The notes beneath the pieces were generated by a model. It did no database searches. It worked only from the letters and a program-made list of their open reading frames with translations, and had not been told where the DNA came from. From positions 1-7,618 of the forward strand of contig DLIT01000130.1 in the NCBI GenBank assembly GCA_002483865.1: a stretch of 7,618 bases of DNA, given 5' to 3'. This document shows positions 1-6,856 of the stretch, piece after piece. The DNA is from Brevundimonas sp. UBA7635. GTDB taxonomy: Bacteria > Pseudomonadota > Alphaproteobacteria > Caulobacterales > Caulobacteraceae. A program made the position numbers and the translations under genes. The number at the start of each line of letters is the position of its first letter. Position 1 is the first letter of the stretch.

Positions 1-110
1 GCCCCGGCGGGTGCGGGCGCGGCGGCGGCCCCGACTTGCCCCGCGATTGTTTTGCCCTCATCGATTTTTGGCCAACAAAGTCCCCACCGGCTCTAGGTCC
101 CGGCCTTCGC

Positions 111-141
111 ATGCGTTAGCATCCGTCCCGACATTACGCAT
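111..141. promoter_or_regulatory. Possible operator-like inverted repeat upstream of the importer operon
   Basis: The arms ATGCGT (111-116) and ACGCAT (136-141) are perfect inverted repeats about 25 bp centre to centre, roughly 60 bp before the binding-protein start. The geometry would suit a dimeric regulator, but six-base arms arise easily by chance. The rest of 1-201 holds no convincing gene, and I could not place a good sigma-70 or sigma-54 promoter. An A-tract at about 172-179 lies just upstream of the ribosome-binding site. Confidence 0.15.
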
Positions 142-201
142 CGGTCTGTAGGGCCGTGCTTACAAAAAAAATCTGCGTACTTCTTGCTAGGGGACTTGGT
201 G

Positions 202-1002
202 ATGATGAAGAAATACCTGTCGCGGCTGCTGGTAGGTGCGACCGCCCTGATCGCGGTAGCCACCGCCCAGGCCGGCGCCATCGATGACGCGGTCAAGCGC
301 GGCACCCTGCGTGTGGGCATGGACCCGACCTACATGCCGTTTGAAATGACCAACAAGCGTGGCGAGATCATCGGCTTCGAGGTCGACATCCTCAAGGCCA
401 TGGCCAAGTCCATGGGCGTAAAGCTGGAGATGGTCTCCACCGCCTACGACGGCATCATTCCGGCACTGATGACCGACAAGTTCGACTTCATCGGCAGTGG
501 CATGACCCTGACCCAGGAGCGCAACCTGCGCCTGAACTTCAGCGAGCCCTTCATCGTCGTCGGCCAGACCCTGCTGATCCGCAAGGAGCTGGCGGGCGAG
601 ATCAAGTCGTACAAGGACCTGAACAACGAGAAGTACCGTCTCACTTCCAAGCTCGGCACCACTGGCGAGATGGTCGCTAAGAAGCTGATCGGCAAGGCCA
701 AGTACCACGGCTACGACAACGAGCAGGAAGGGGTGATGGATGTAGTCAACGGCAAGGCCGACGCCTTCGTCTACGACTCGCCCTACAACGTGGTGGCCGT
801 GGAGAAGGCCGGCGCTGGCAAGCTGGTGTTCCTGGAAGAGCCCTTCACCTACGAGCCGCTGGCCTTCGGCCTGAAGAAGGGCGACTACGACAGCATCAAC
901 TACATCAACAACTTCCTGCACCAGATCAAGCATGACGGGACCTACGATCGTATCCACGACAAGTGGTTCAAGAACAAGGACTGGCTGAAGGAAATGGAAT
1001 AA
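202..1002 (+). CDS. Polar amino-acid ABC transporter, periplasmic substrate-binding protein (SBP_bac_3 family)
   Basis: This is the periplasmic receptor that captures a polar or charged amino acid and delivers it to the permease encoded next. The 266-residue product, counted from the ATG at 202, is the usual family size. Residues 1-24 form a Sec signal peptide: MMKKYLSRLL, a hydrophobic core, then AQA as the probable cleavage site. The mature part shows the family hallmarks: TLRVGMDPTYMPFE near its start, GFEVDILKAMA (58-68), and the signature GSGMTLTQERNLRLNFSEPF (98-117). By family analogy R107 should bind the ligand carboxylate, and D192 in FVYDSPYN its amino group. LGTTGE (151-156) is the second-lobe phosphate-like loop. 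I chose 202 because AGGGG at 189-193 is well spaced from it; ATG 205 is equally possible, and an upstream TTG at 184 would spoil the signal peptide. Exact ligand is not deducible. The style is Pseudomonas-like, unlike the second half of the window. Confidence 0.93.
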   Translation: MMKKYLSRLLVGATALIAVATAQAGAIDDAVKRGTLRVGMDPTYMPFEMTNKRGEIIGFEVDILKAMAKSMGVKLEMVSTAYDGIIPALMTDKFDFIGSGMTLTQERNLRLNFSEPFIVVGQTLLIRKELAGEIKSYKDLNNEKYRLTSKLGTTGEMVAKKLIGKAKYHGYDNEQEGVMDVVNGKADAFVYDSPYNVVAVEKAGAGKLVFLEEPFTYEPLAFGLKKGDYDSINYINNFLHQIKHDGTYDRIHDKWFKNKDWLKEME

Positions 1003-1034
1003 GGCCTGGGCCAAAAAACCAAGCGCTGACCTCG

Positions 1035-1057
1035 ACGCGCAGGCGAACCCTGCGCGT
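1035..1057 (+). promoter_or_regulatory. Intergenic hairpin between binding-protein and permease genes
   Basis: ACGCGCAGG (1035-1043) and CCTGCGCGT (1049-1057) form a perfect 9-bp, GC-rich stem with a 5-base loop, in the 78-bp gap between the binding-protein stop and the permease start. No T-run follows, so it is unlikely to be a strong intrinsic terminator. Such hairpins downstream of binding-protein genes are known to protect the upstream mRNA from 3' exonucleases or to attenuate read-through, giving more receptor than permease. That role here is inferred. Confidence 0.6.
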
Positions 1058-1080
1058 TCGCATTTACGGAAGTACCCCAC

Positions 1081-2035
1081 GTGATCAAACACAAGAAAGC
1101 ACAGTGGCCGTGGCACGGGCTGACCGCGCTGGTCCTGGTGGGCCTGGCGATCAGCTTGTACCTGGCCACCTCGATGATTTCCTACGAGTGGCGCTGGAAC
1201 CGCGTTCCGCAATACTTCGCCTACAAGGCCGAGGAAACCCAGCGTGCCGCCAACCCTGGCACGGTCGAGGAAATCGTGGTCTCCGGCGACAACGCCCGGG
1301 TCACCCTGAAGAGCGAGAGCGGCGACACCCAGTTCGTCGAAGTGGCCAAGGACAGCATGCTGCTGGCCCGTGGCGACGACGTCGCCGAGGGCGATGCCAT
1401 CGGCGTCACCCGCCACTGGGCCGCTGGGCCTTTGGCCTGGGGCCTTTGGACCACGCTGTGGATCTCGGTCATATCCGGCGCCCTGGGCCTGGTTATCGGC
1501 CTGTTCGCCGGGCTCTGCCGGCTGTCGAGCAACCCCACCCTGCGTGACCTGTCCACGGTCTATGTCGAACTGGTGCGCGGCACGCCGCTGCTGGTACAGA
1601 TCTTCATCTTCTACTTCTTCATCGGCACCGTGCTCAATCTTTCCCGGGAGTTTGCCGGGGTTGCGGCGTTGGCACTGTTCACCGGTGCCTACGTGGCCGA
1701 GATCGTCCGTGCCGGGGTGCAGTCGATCGCCAAGGGCCAGAACGAGGCGGCCCGCTCGCTCGGCCTGAATGGCGCGCAGTCCATGCGCCACGTGATCCTG
1801 CCCCAGGCGTTCAAACGCGTACTGCCGCCGCTGGCGGGGCAGTTCATCAGCCTGGTCAAGGACACTTCGCTGGTGTCGGTGATCGCCATCACCGAGCTGA
1901 CCAAGAGCGGTCGCGAGGCCATCACCACCTCGTTCTCTACCTTCGAGATCTGGTTCTGCGTGGCGGGGCTGTACTTGCTGATCAACCTGCCGCTGTCGCA
2001 CATTGCCAGCCGGCTCGAGCGGAGGCTTGCGCAAA

Positions 2036-2043
<8 letters not shown>
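1081..2043 (+). CDS. Polar amino-acid ABC transporter permease (HisM/GlnP family) with an extra N-terminal periplasmic domain
   Basis: This inner-membrane channel subunit probably works with the binding protein upstream. The 320 residues exceed the usual ~220 for the family. The difference is an N-terminal extension: a first membrane segment (about 12-33), then about 80 polar residues (about 35-115) that should lie outside the membrane, then the core. Core membrane segments are visible at about 120-147, 168-190, 192-210, 250-270 and 288-305. The cytoplasmic EAA loop that docks on the ATPase is clear: GQNEAARSLGLNGAQSMRHV, continuing to ILPQAFKRVLPPL (219-251). RGTPLLVQIFIFYF (166-179) is typical of polar amino-acid permeases. 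The start is GTG at 1081, preceded by GGAAG at 1068-1072. The 3' end overlaps the next reading frame by 8 bases, the normal coupling of permease and ATPase in these operons. Confidence 0.92.
2021..2025 (+). promoter_or_regulatory. Ribosome-binding site fixing the GTG start of the ATPase
   Basis: GGAGG lies 10 bases before GTG 2036, inside the last codons of the permease gene. It supports 2036 as the start instead of an alternative upstream codon at 2003, and shows that translation of the ATPase was organised as part of the importer operon. Confidence 0.7.
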
Positions 2044-2749
<706 letters not shown>

Positions 2750-2771
2750 TTTCTTGTCTGGGACGAACGAA

Positions 2772-3782
2772 ATGCCCGCCTTTCTGAAAAACAAATGGCT
2801 CTGGATCGGACTGGTCCTGTTGGTCGTGGTCATCCTCGGTTTCTCGGCCGTCAACGGTGCGCGCGCCAAGAAGGCCGAAGAGGCCAAACAGGCCGCGGTC
2901 AAGGTCGAGAGCCCCTATGCCGCGATTGCCAATGGCAAGATCGACGTGGAAGGCGGCATCATCCAGATCGCGGCCCGTCGTGGCGGCGTGGTGCGCGCCG
3001 TCTATGTTCAGGAAGGTGACATGGTCACCGAAGGCCAGATTCTGGCGCGTCAGGAAGACGACGAACCGCGCCTGAGCCTGCAAACCGCCGAAGCCGACCT
3101 GAAGGCGTCCCAGTCGCAGTTGGCCCAGATTCAGGTCGACATCACCGCTGCCGAGCGCGAGTTGGCCCGCATGCAGCAGTTGGCCGCGACCAACTTCATC
3201 GCCGCCCAGCGTCTGGACCAAGCCCGTGACGCCGTCGCTGCGGCTCGCACCCGCTATGCCTCGCAGCAGGCTCAGGTCGAGACCAACCGCGCCCGCCGCG
3301 ATCAGGCCGCCTATAATGTGGAACTGACCATCATCCGCGCGCCGGCCAATGGCCGTATCGTGCGCCGCTATGCCAATCCGGGTGCCGGTGCCTCGACGCT
3401 GAACGTGTCCAACATGTTCGATCTGGAGCCCGAAGCCCCGCGCATCGCCCGCGCCGAAATCGTCGAAGCCGACATCCCAAACATCAAGACCGACCAGCAG
3501 GTCGAGGTGACGCCGGAAGGTGACCCGTCCAAGGTCTATGTCGGCAAGGTGCTGCGCCGCGCCGCCGTTTTCGGGGCCCGCAAACTGGCCTCTGATGACC
3601 CCTCCCAACGTACCGACGAGCGCGTCGTTGAAGTGGTGGTCGATGTGGGCGATGCGCCGATGCTGATCGGTCAGCGCGTGCTGGTGAAGTTTATGAAAGA
3701 CGGTGAAACCGCCGGTGCCGAGCGTCAGACCTCGACGGGCGTTCCGGCTAATCGATCCATGACGACGCCCGCCCGTCGCTAG
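2772..3782 (+). CDS. HlyD/DevB-type membrane-fusion (periplasmic adaptor) protein
   Basis: This adaptor is anchored in the inner membrane and reaches through the periplasm, linking an ABC exporter to the outer membrane. The 336 residues contain an N-terminal anchor (about 10-28, LWIGLVLLVVVILGFSAV), a first half-lipoyl segment (about 63-93, with GGVVRAVYVQEGDMVTEGQI), a long Gln/Ala/Arg-rich coiled-coil hairpin (about 95-183), the returning half-lipoyl segment (LTIIRAPANGRIVRRYANPG, 185-204) and a beta-barrel region (about 225-308). The start ATG 2772 has GGGA at 2760-2763 and puts the anchor at the expected place; an upstream start at 2700 would overlap the ATPase end. It follows the ATPase by 22 bases, so the two are probably co-transcribed, as in DevBCA-like exporters. 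The FtsX-type permease of such systems is absent: a terminator follows, and the upstream side is lost at the junction. The substrate is unknown. Confidence 0.88.
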   Translation: MPAFLKNKWLWIGLVLLVVVILGFSAVNGARAKKAEEAKQAAVKVESPYAAIANGKIDVEGGIIQIAARRGGVVRAVYVQEGDMVTEGQILARQEDDEPRLSLQTAEADLKASQSQLAQIQVDITAAERELARMQQLAATNFIAAQRLDQARDAVAAARTRYASQQAQVETNRARRDQAAYNVELTIIRAPANGRIVRRYANPGAGASTLNVSNMFDLEPEAPRIARAEIVEADIPNIKTDQQVEVTPEGDPSKVYVGKVLRRAAVFGARKLASDDPSQRTDERVVEVVVDVGDAPMLIGQRVLVKFMKDGETAGAERQTSTGVPANRSMTTPARR

Positions 3783-3797
3783 CCCCCAACAACGAAA

Positions 3798-3826
3798 AGG
3801 CCCGTCAGCGCGACGGGCCTTTTTTT
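3798..3826. terminator. Bidirectional intrinsic terminator between convergent genes
   Basis: AGGCCCGTC (3798-3806) pairs perfectly with GACGGGCCT (3812-3820) around a 5-base loop. It is followed by T residues to 3826 on + and preceded by AAAA on +, which gives a T-run on -. It can therefore end both the adaptor transcript (+, stop at 3782) and the crotonase-family transcript (-, stop at 3828). Confidence 0.92.
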
Positions 3827-3827
3827 G

Positions 3828-4625
3828 TTAGCGACCCGAGAAGTGGCCTGGGCGCTTTTCAAGCACGGCCGTGACGCCTTCGATGTGGTCATCGGTCAGA
3901 TGGGCCAGCGCCTGCATAGCGGCGCTCATCTCCAGCATCTGGTCGAAATTCATATCGCGGCCCTGACGCAGCAGCGACTTGCCCATACGCAGAGCCTGCG
4001 GAGGTTGGGCGGCGATCTGACGGGCCGTGGTCATGGCCTCGTCCATCAGGGTGTCGTGCGGCACCACGCGGTTGACCAGACCCCAGCGGTCGGCGGTCTC
4101 GGCATCGATGGAGCGGGCGGTGAACAGCATTTCAGCAGCTCGGTTATAGCCGACATTGCGCGGCAGCAGCCATGAGCCGCCGTCGCCCGGAATAATGCCC
4201 AGCTTCATAAAGGGAATGCCAAAGCTGGCCTTGTCCGACGCAATGCGGATATCGCCCAGCCCCGCGATGTCGCAGCCCAAGCCCATGGCCGGACCATTCA
4301 CCGCCGTGATCAGCGGCACTTCCAGACCATAGAGGGCGCGCACAATACGGTGCACCACGCGGCGATAGCGCTCGCGGATGGCGGCACCAGAGCCTTCGAA
4401 CAGGTCACGGCGATCCTTCATGGCCTTCAGGTCACCCCCGGCCGAAAAGGCACGCCCCTCGCCCGTCAGAACCACGCAAGACACGGTCGGATCGGCATTC
4501 ACACGCTCGCAGGCTGCGGCGATTTCGTCGCCATCGCCCAGATCTGGCAGGGCGTTCAGACGATCAGGACGGCTGAAGGTCCACAGCACGACGGCTCCGT
4601 CGCGGGTCTCGGTGATCAGGGCCAT
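3828..4625 (-). CDS. Enoyl-CoA hydratase/isomerase (crotonase) family protein lacking the canonical catalytic glutamates
   Basis: The 265-residue product has normal crotonase length and fold motifs: an oxyanion-hole segment RAFSAGGDLKAM (58-69), the second one AVNGPAMGLGCD (108-119), and IPGDGGSWLLPR (145-156), with the C-terminal pattern EGVTAVLEKRPGHFSGR. Members act on acyl-CoA thioesters in the cytoplasm, by hydration, isomerisation and related chemistry. The two glutamates of classical hydratases (E144 and E164 in the rat enzyme) align with D119 and F139, so simple hydratase activity is doubtful. The FGIPFMKLGIIPGDGGSWLLPR-like region resembles PaaG-type isomerases, which use an Asp in this loop; here an Asp is at 148, one position later than in PaaG. 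The start ATG at 4625 has GGAG at 4633-4636 (on -); an upstream start at 4694 would add an unrelated Cys/Arg-rich tail. It is monocistronic as far as visible, and its end is defined by the shared terminator. Confidence 0.88.
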   Translation of the reverse strand: MALITETRDGAVVLWTFSRPDRLNALPDLGDGDEIAAACERVNADPTVSCVVLTGEGRAFSAGGDLKAMKDRRDLFEGSGAAIRERYRRVVHRIVRALYGLEVPLITAVNGPAMGLGCDIAGLGDIRIASDKASFGIPFMKLGIIPGDGGSWLLPRNVGYNRAAEMLFTARSIDAETADRWGLVNRVVPHDTLMDEAMTTARQIAAQPPQALRMGKSLLRQGRDMNFDQMLEMSAAMQALAHLTDDHIEGVTAVLEKRPGHFSGR

Positions 4626-4712
4626 CGGCGCACTCCAGTCTGAACAGTAAGGAACAGACGGTTTCCGACACGCCAGCGCGAAGCGCAAGGGCACAACCGA
4701 CCCCGGAATTGC

Positions 4713-4738
4713 AAAACCCCGGCCGTGGAGCCGGGGTT
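4713..4738 (-). terminator. Intrinsic terminator of the small - strand gene
   Basis: A perfect 9-bp stem (4715-4723 with 4730-4738, core CCCCGG/CCGGGG) encloses a 6-base loop. On the - strand it is followed by TTTT, then GC. It lies 28 bases past the stop of the 52-residue gene and before the crotonase gene, so it should separate these two same-strand transcripts. The T-run is short, so termination may be partial. Confidence 0.7.
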
Positions 4739-4765
4739 CGGTTTAGGAGATCAACGGTCTCGCGA

Positions 4766-4924
4766 CTACGCGCGCGCCTTATTGATCTTATAGGGCACAA
4801 AATTCGAAGGGTGGCTGACCGCGCGGTCACCGGCACCATTCACGTGCTTCGTGTTTACAAACATGCCGCCAAGCAGTGCAAAAGACATCATGGCGTGCTG
4901 CAGGTTTCGTTTTTTATCGTTCAT
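4766..4924 (-). CDS. Small basic protein of unknown function (52 aa)
   Basis: I do not recognise this protein. The 52 residues begin MNDKKRNLQH, continue with a short non-polar stretch (A11-V23, AMMSFALLGGMFV) and end in a polar, basic tail (VPYKINKARA). The hydrophobic stretch is shorter than a standard membrane helix, and there is no clear signal-peptidase site. Evidence that it is a gene is contextual: a strong GGAAGG site (4932-4937 on -) exactly 7 bases before the ATG, a promoter candidate with a perfect TTGACA about 115 bases upstream, and a hairpin terminator just downstream. The region is AT-rich (about 47% GC) compared with its neighbours. A longer upstream start at 4984 is possible but lacks such a ribosome-binding site. 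Possible identities include a small membrane-associated or stress protein; none is demonstrated. Confidence 0.6.
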   Translation of the reverse strand: MNDKKRNLQHAMMSFALLGGMFVNTKHVNGAGDRAVSHPSNFVPYKINKARA

Positions 4925-4931
4925 TTGAGCG

Positions 4932-4937
4932 CCTTCC
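4932..4937 (-). promoter_or_regulatory. Strong ribosome-binding site of the 52-aa gene
   Basis: Read on the - strand this is GGAAGG, preceded by further A/G-rich sequence, with 7 bases to the ATG at 4924. It is the best Shine-Dalgarno match in the Caulobacterales-like part of the window and decides the start of the small gene. Confidence 0.7.
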
Positions 4938-5016
4938 TTTCGTTGAACGAGAAAGAAGACACGCTTGCTTTTTGGGACTCTCACCCTGTGAAGTCAGTTC
5001 GTGTCAGTGGCGACTA

Positions 5017-5043
5017 GATATACTCTCGGTTGTGAAATGTCAA
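5017..5043 (-). promoter_or_regulatory. Sigma-70-type promoter candidate for the 52-aa gene
   Basis: On the - strand a perfect TTGACA (5043-5038) is followed after 15 bases by TATATC (5022-5017), four of six matches to TATAAT. The spacer is shorter than the ideal 17. Transcription would start near 5010 and leave a leader of about 85 bases before the ATG at 4924. The leader holds an 11-bp palindrome (TCGTTGAACGA on +, 4940-4950) just upstream of the ribosome-binding site, of unknown meaning. Confidence 0.45.
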
Positions 5044-5112
5044 GATTTATCCTCCGACTCCGGAATATGTGTCGTGCGGTTGTCATAAAAGCAGATCATA
5101 ATCGCTCCGCGC

Positions 5113-5322
5113 ATGTCTGACCTTCGCCCCTCCCCGCCCCGCCCGATCAGCAGTCCGTGTGTCATGGTCTGCACTGTGGACGGTGCCTCGGGCCTGTGTC
5201 TGGGCTGTTATCGGACACTAGGTGAAATCGCCGAGTGGAGCCGCATGGGCGAAGAGAACCGCCAGAAGATCATGCAAGAGCTGCCGTCACGCGCCGAACG
5301 AATCGATCCCAAGCTTCGCTAG
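5113..5322 (+). CDS. DUF1289 family small cysteine-rich protein
   Basis: The 69-residue product fits the DUF1289 pattern: SPCVMVC (14-20), then C29 and C32 in GLCLGCYRT, then EIAEWSRM and a closing LPSRAERI. The four cysteines (C16, C20, C29, C32) are spaced like a metal-binding (zinc or iron-sulfur) knuckle; this is an inference, as the family function is not established. The length is typical. The start ATG 5113 is chosen because the conserved SPC motif follows soon after; no Shine-Dalgarno sequence is visible before it (CTCCGCGC), so translation may depend on the AT-rich leader upstream. The next gene follows after 111 bases on the same strand, and the two may share a transcript. I see no terminator between them. 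Confidence 0.88.
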   Translation: MSDLRPSPPRPISSPCVMVCTVDGASGLCLGCYRTLGEIAEWSRMGEENRQKIMQELPSRAERIDPKLR

Positions 5323-5433
5323 AGAAAGTTTCAAGCGTAGCTGGAGAAAGCTGCCGAACCGCGATCCGGCGGTAACCTTTTGTTCGCCACATCGATTAAT
5401 TTGATGGGAACCGACTGATGGCAGCATCCCCCC

Positions 5434-5934
5434 ATGATCCGCATCGACTCGCGTTCTCTGGTTGTCTTTTCAGCTGCCCTCGGCACCTCTTTAGTGTGCG
5501 CAGGCGGCCTGATGGTGCTCGACAGCACCGAAGCGGGCGCGCAAGCCTGGGGTAAGCCGCTGTCGCTGGCCAATCCTGCTGTGCTGCGCGCCGCTGATGG
5601 CCACTACTGGGCCGATGCCTCTATCGAGGGCCGCCCCATGCGCATGCTGGTGGATACCGGTGCCTCGCTGGTGACGATCAGCCGTGCCGATGCGCGCAAG
5701 CTGGGAGTCTATGTCACCGATGCCGACTTTACCCACACGCTGAGCACTGCGGCAGGTCCGGTCAAAGCCTCGCCCCTGACGCTGGGTCGTCTGTCTGTCG
5801 CAGGTGTGCACCTGAAAGAGGTCGAGGCCATGGTGGTGGACCGCGACCTACCCGCGCCCCTGTTGGGCATGAGCTTCCTGGGCCGCCTGAGCGCCTTCGA
5901 GGCCCGCCCCGAAGGCATCGTTCTCAAAGGCTGA
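5434..5934 (+). CDS. Membrane-anchored retropepsin-like aspartic protease (clan AA, TIGR02281-like)
   Basis: The 166-residue product has an N-terminal hydrophobic segment (about 8-29, LVVFSAALGTSLVCAGGLMV) that should anchor it in the inner membrane or act as a signal sequence, then a single retropepsin domain. The active-site motif MLVDTGAS is at 71-78, with D74 as the catalytic aspartate. The second typical element, LLGMSFLGRL (143-152), closes the fold. One DTG motif per chain means it must dimerise to be active, as in retroviral proteases. Alphaproteobacterial proteins of this family are about this size; their substrates are mostly unknown. ATG 5434 is the first possible ATG, since an in-frame TGA lies at 5416-5418; the ribosome-binding site is weak. 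The gene ends only 6 bases from the convergent LD-carboxypeptidase gene, with no hairpin between them. Confidence 0.88.
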   Translation: MIRIDSRSLVVFSAALGTSLVCAGGLMVLDSTEAGAQAWGKPLSLANPAVLRAADGHYWADASIEGRPMRMLVDTGASLVTISRADARKLGVYVTDADFTHTLSTAAGPVKASPLTLGRLSVAGVHLKEVEAMVVDRDLPAPLLGMSFLGRLSAFEARPEGIVLKG

Positions 5935-5940
5935 CAGGTC

Positions 5941-6774
5941 TTAACGCGGGCCGAACGGGACGATCTTGTTATCGCGGTCGTGGCCAATATCGGCGCTGCC
6001 CAGATAGGCGATGCCGGCGCGTTCACACCAATAGCGGGCGATCTCTTCAGCGGTCATGCCGAAGTCCGGATCGTTTTCCGTCACATCCGACACGCGTCCC
6101 ATGCGGATGCCCGCACAGCCCCGGATGCTGGCCTGTCCGGTCAGGTGGAACATCATCCGGTCAACGCGGTACAGCGCCTCGGACACCTCTTCCAGCATGA
6201 TGACATGGCCCCTCAGGTCCGGCTCGACCGCTGTGCCGACCAGTTCGTTCAGAATGGTCAGGTTGAAGGCCACCGCCGGGCGCGGATCGGTCAGCAGGCT
6301 GGGCTCCAGCGAGGCCGGATCGCCCGATCTCAGCCACTCGATGGCCCGGCGGCCGGTGGCGTCATTGCGCGAGCCGTCCGCCGCCATCGGCCCGTGGGCC
6401 AGGTGCCTGAAGCCCTGGCGATACATGATGGCCAGCAGGCTGCCGACGTCGGAATAGCCCAGGTAGCGCTTGGCCCGGGCGACGTCGTTCATCTGTCCGA
6501 CCACCGCCTCGGCGATGCGGCACGAGCCATAGCCCCCGCGCGCGAACCAGATGGCATCCAGGCCCGGATCATTGGCGAACTCGACCAGGGCCGCGGCGCG
6601 GGTGGCATCGTCCCCGGCGAAATGGCCGTGGATCTCGAACAGGGCGGGATGGAAGACCAGCTCGACGTCTCCGGCCGGATAGGCCTGCTGCACCCAGGCC
6701 TGGATCACCTCGCCGCGGCCGGGGTCGAGACGGGAGCTGGCGTTGACGACACCGATCTTGAAGGGCGCGGGCAT
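5941..6774 (-). CDS. LD-carboxypeptidase (peptidase family S66, LdcA-like)
   Basis: This enzyme should remove the terminal D-alanine from murein tetrapeptides by cleaving an L,D-bond in the cytoplasm, producing tripeptides for recycling. The 277-residue product is slightly shorter than the usual ~300. Visible family elements: FARGGYGSCRIAE (77-89), the nucleophile-elbow GYSD with S108, MLEEVSEALYRVDRM (193-207) with E195 or E196 as the likely triad acid, and the end SADIGHDRDNKIVPFG with H265. The Glu-to-His spacing is close to that of the Pseudomonas enzyme. Start 6774 (MPAPFKIGVVN) begins right at the first beta strand; a longer start at 6864 would overlap the divergent Mur ligase gene and add an unrelated tail. 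The divergent neighbour is a MurC/Mpl-type ligase, which supports a cell-wall recycling role over the related microcin-immunity peptidases (MccF). Confidence 0.9.
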   Translation of the reverse strand: MPAPFKIGVVNASSRLDPGRGEVIQAWVQQAYPAGDVELVFHPALFEIHGHFAGDDATRAAALVEFANDPGLDAIWFARGGYGSCRIAEAVVGQMNDVARAKRYLGYSDVGSLLAIMYRQGFRHLAHGPMAADGSRNDATGRRAIEWLRSGDPASLEPSLLTDPRPAVAFNLTILNELVGTAVEPDLRGHVIMLEEVSEALYRVDRMMFHLTGQASIRGCAGIRMGRVSDVTENDPDFGMTAEEIARYWCERAGIAYLGSADIGHDRDNKIVPFGPR

Positions 6775-6856
6775 GGCTTGGGGGTGGTCTCCGGCTTGGC
6801 CCGTGCTAGTCAGGCTTAACGGACATTCCCCGGTTTCAGGCGTCAAAATCAAGCCG

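Noticed and set aside
1..96. Open frame at the left edge, Ala/Gly/Pro-rich, that could be the tail of an upstream gene
   Set aside because: All three + frames are open for a while and none shows a recognisable protein or a favoured frame; GC-rich chance openness is enough to explain it.
68..96. TTGGCC plus a downstream hexamer as a promoter for the importer operon
   Set aside because: The hexamer 17 bases downstream (CTCTAG) has almost no match to TATAAT, and no sigma-54 GG/GC pair with correct spacing is present.
4642..4655. GAAC, 6 bases, GAAC upstream of the crotonase gene, resembling an alphaproteobacterial LexA box
   Set aside because: The SOS box of that group has 7 bases between the half sites; this one has 6, and the gene has no DNA-repair role.
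5080..5102. TTGTCA and CATAAT before the DUF1289 gene as a + strand promoter
   Set aside because: Only 11 bases separate them, too few for sigma-70 elements, and neither has a good partner at the correct distance.
5941..6290. Possible second splice inside the LD-carboxypeptidase gene, because its C-terminal part has lower GC and less CGG/GGG codon use than the rest
   Set aside because: The change is gradual (about 63-65% GC rising to about 70% or more) and the protein is continuous with all motifs in place; ordinary variation explains it.
5980..6819. Long + strand open frame opposite the LD-carboxypeptidase
   Set aside because: The - strand encodes a recognisable S66 peptidase with its triad motifs; the opposite frame has no recognisable domain.
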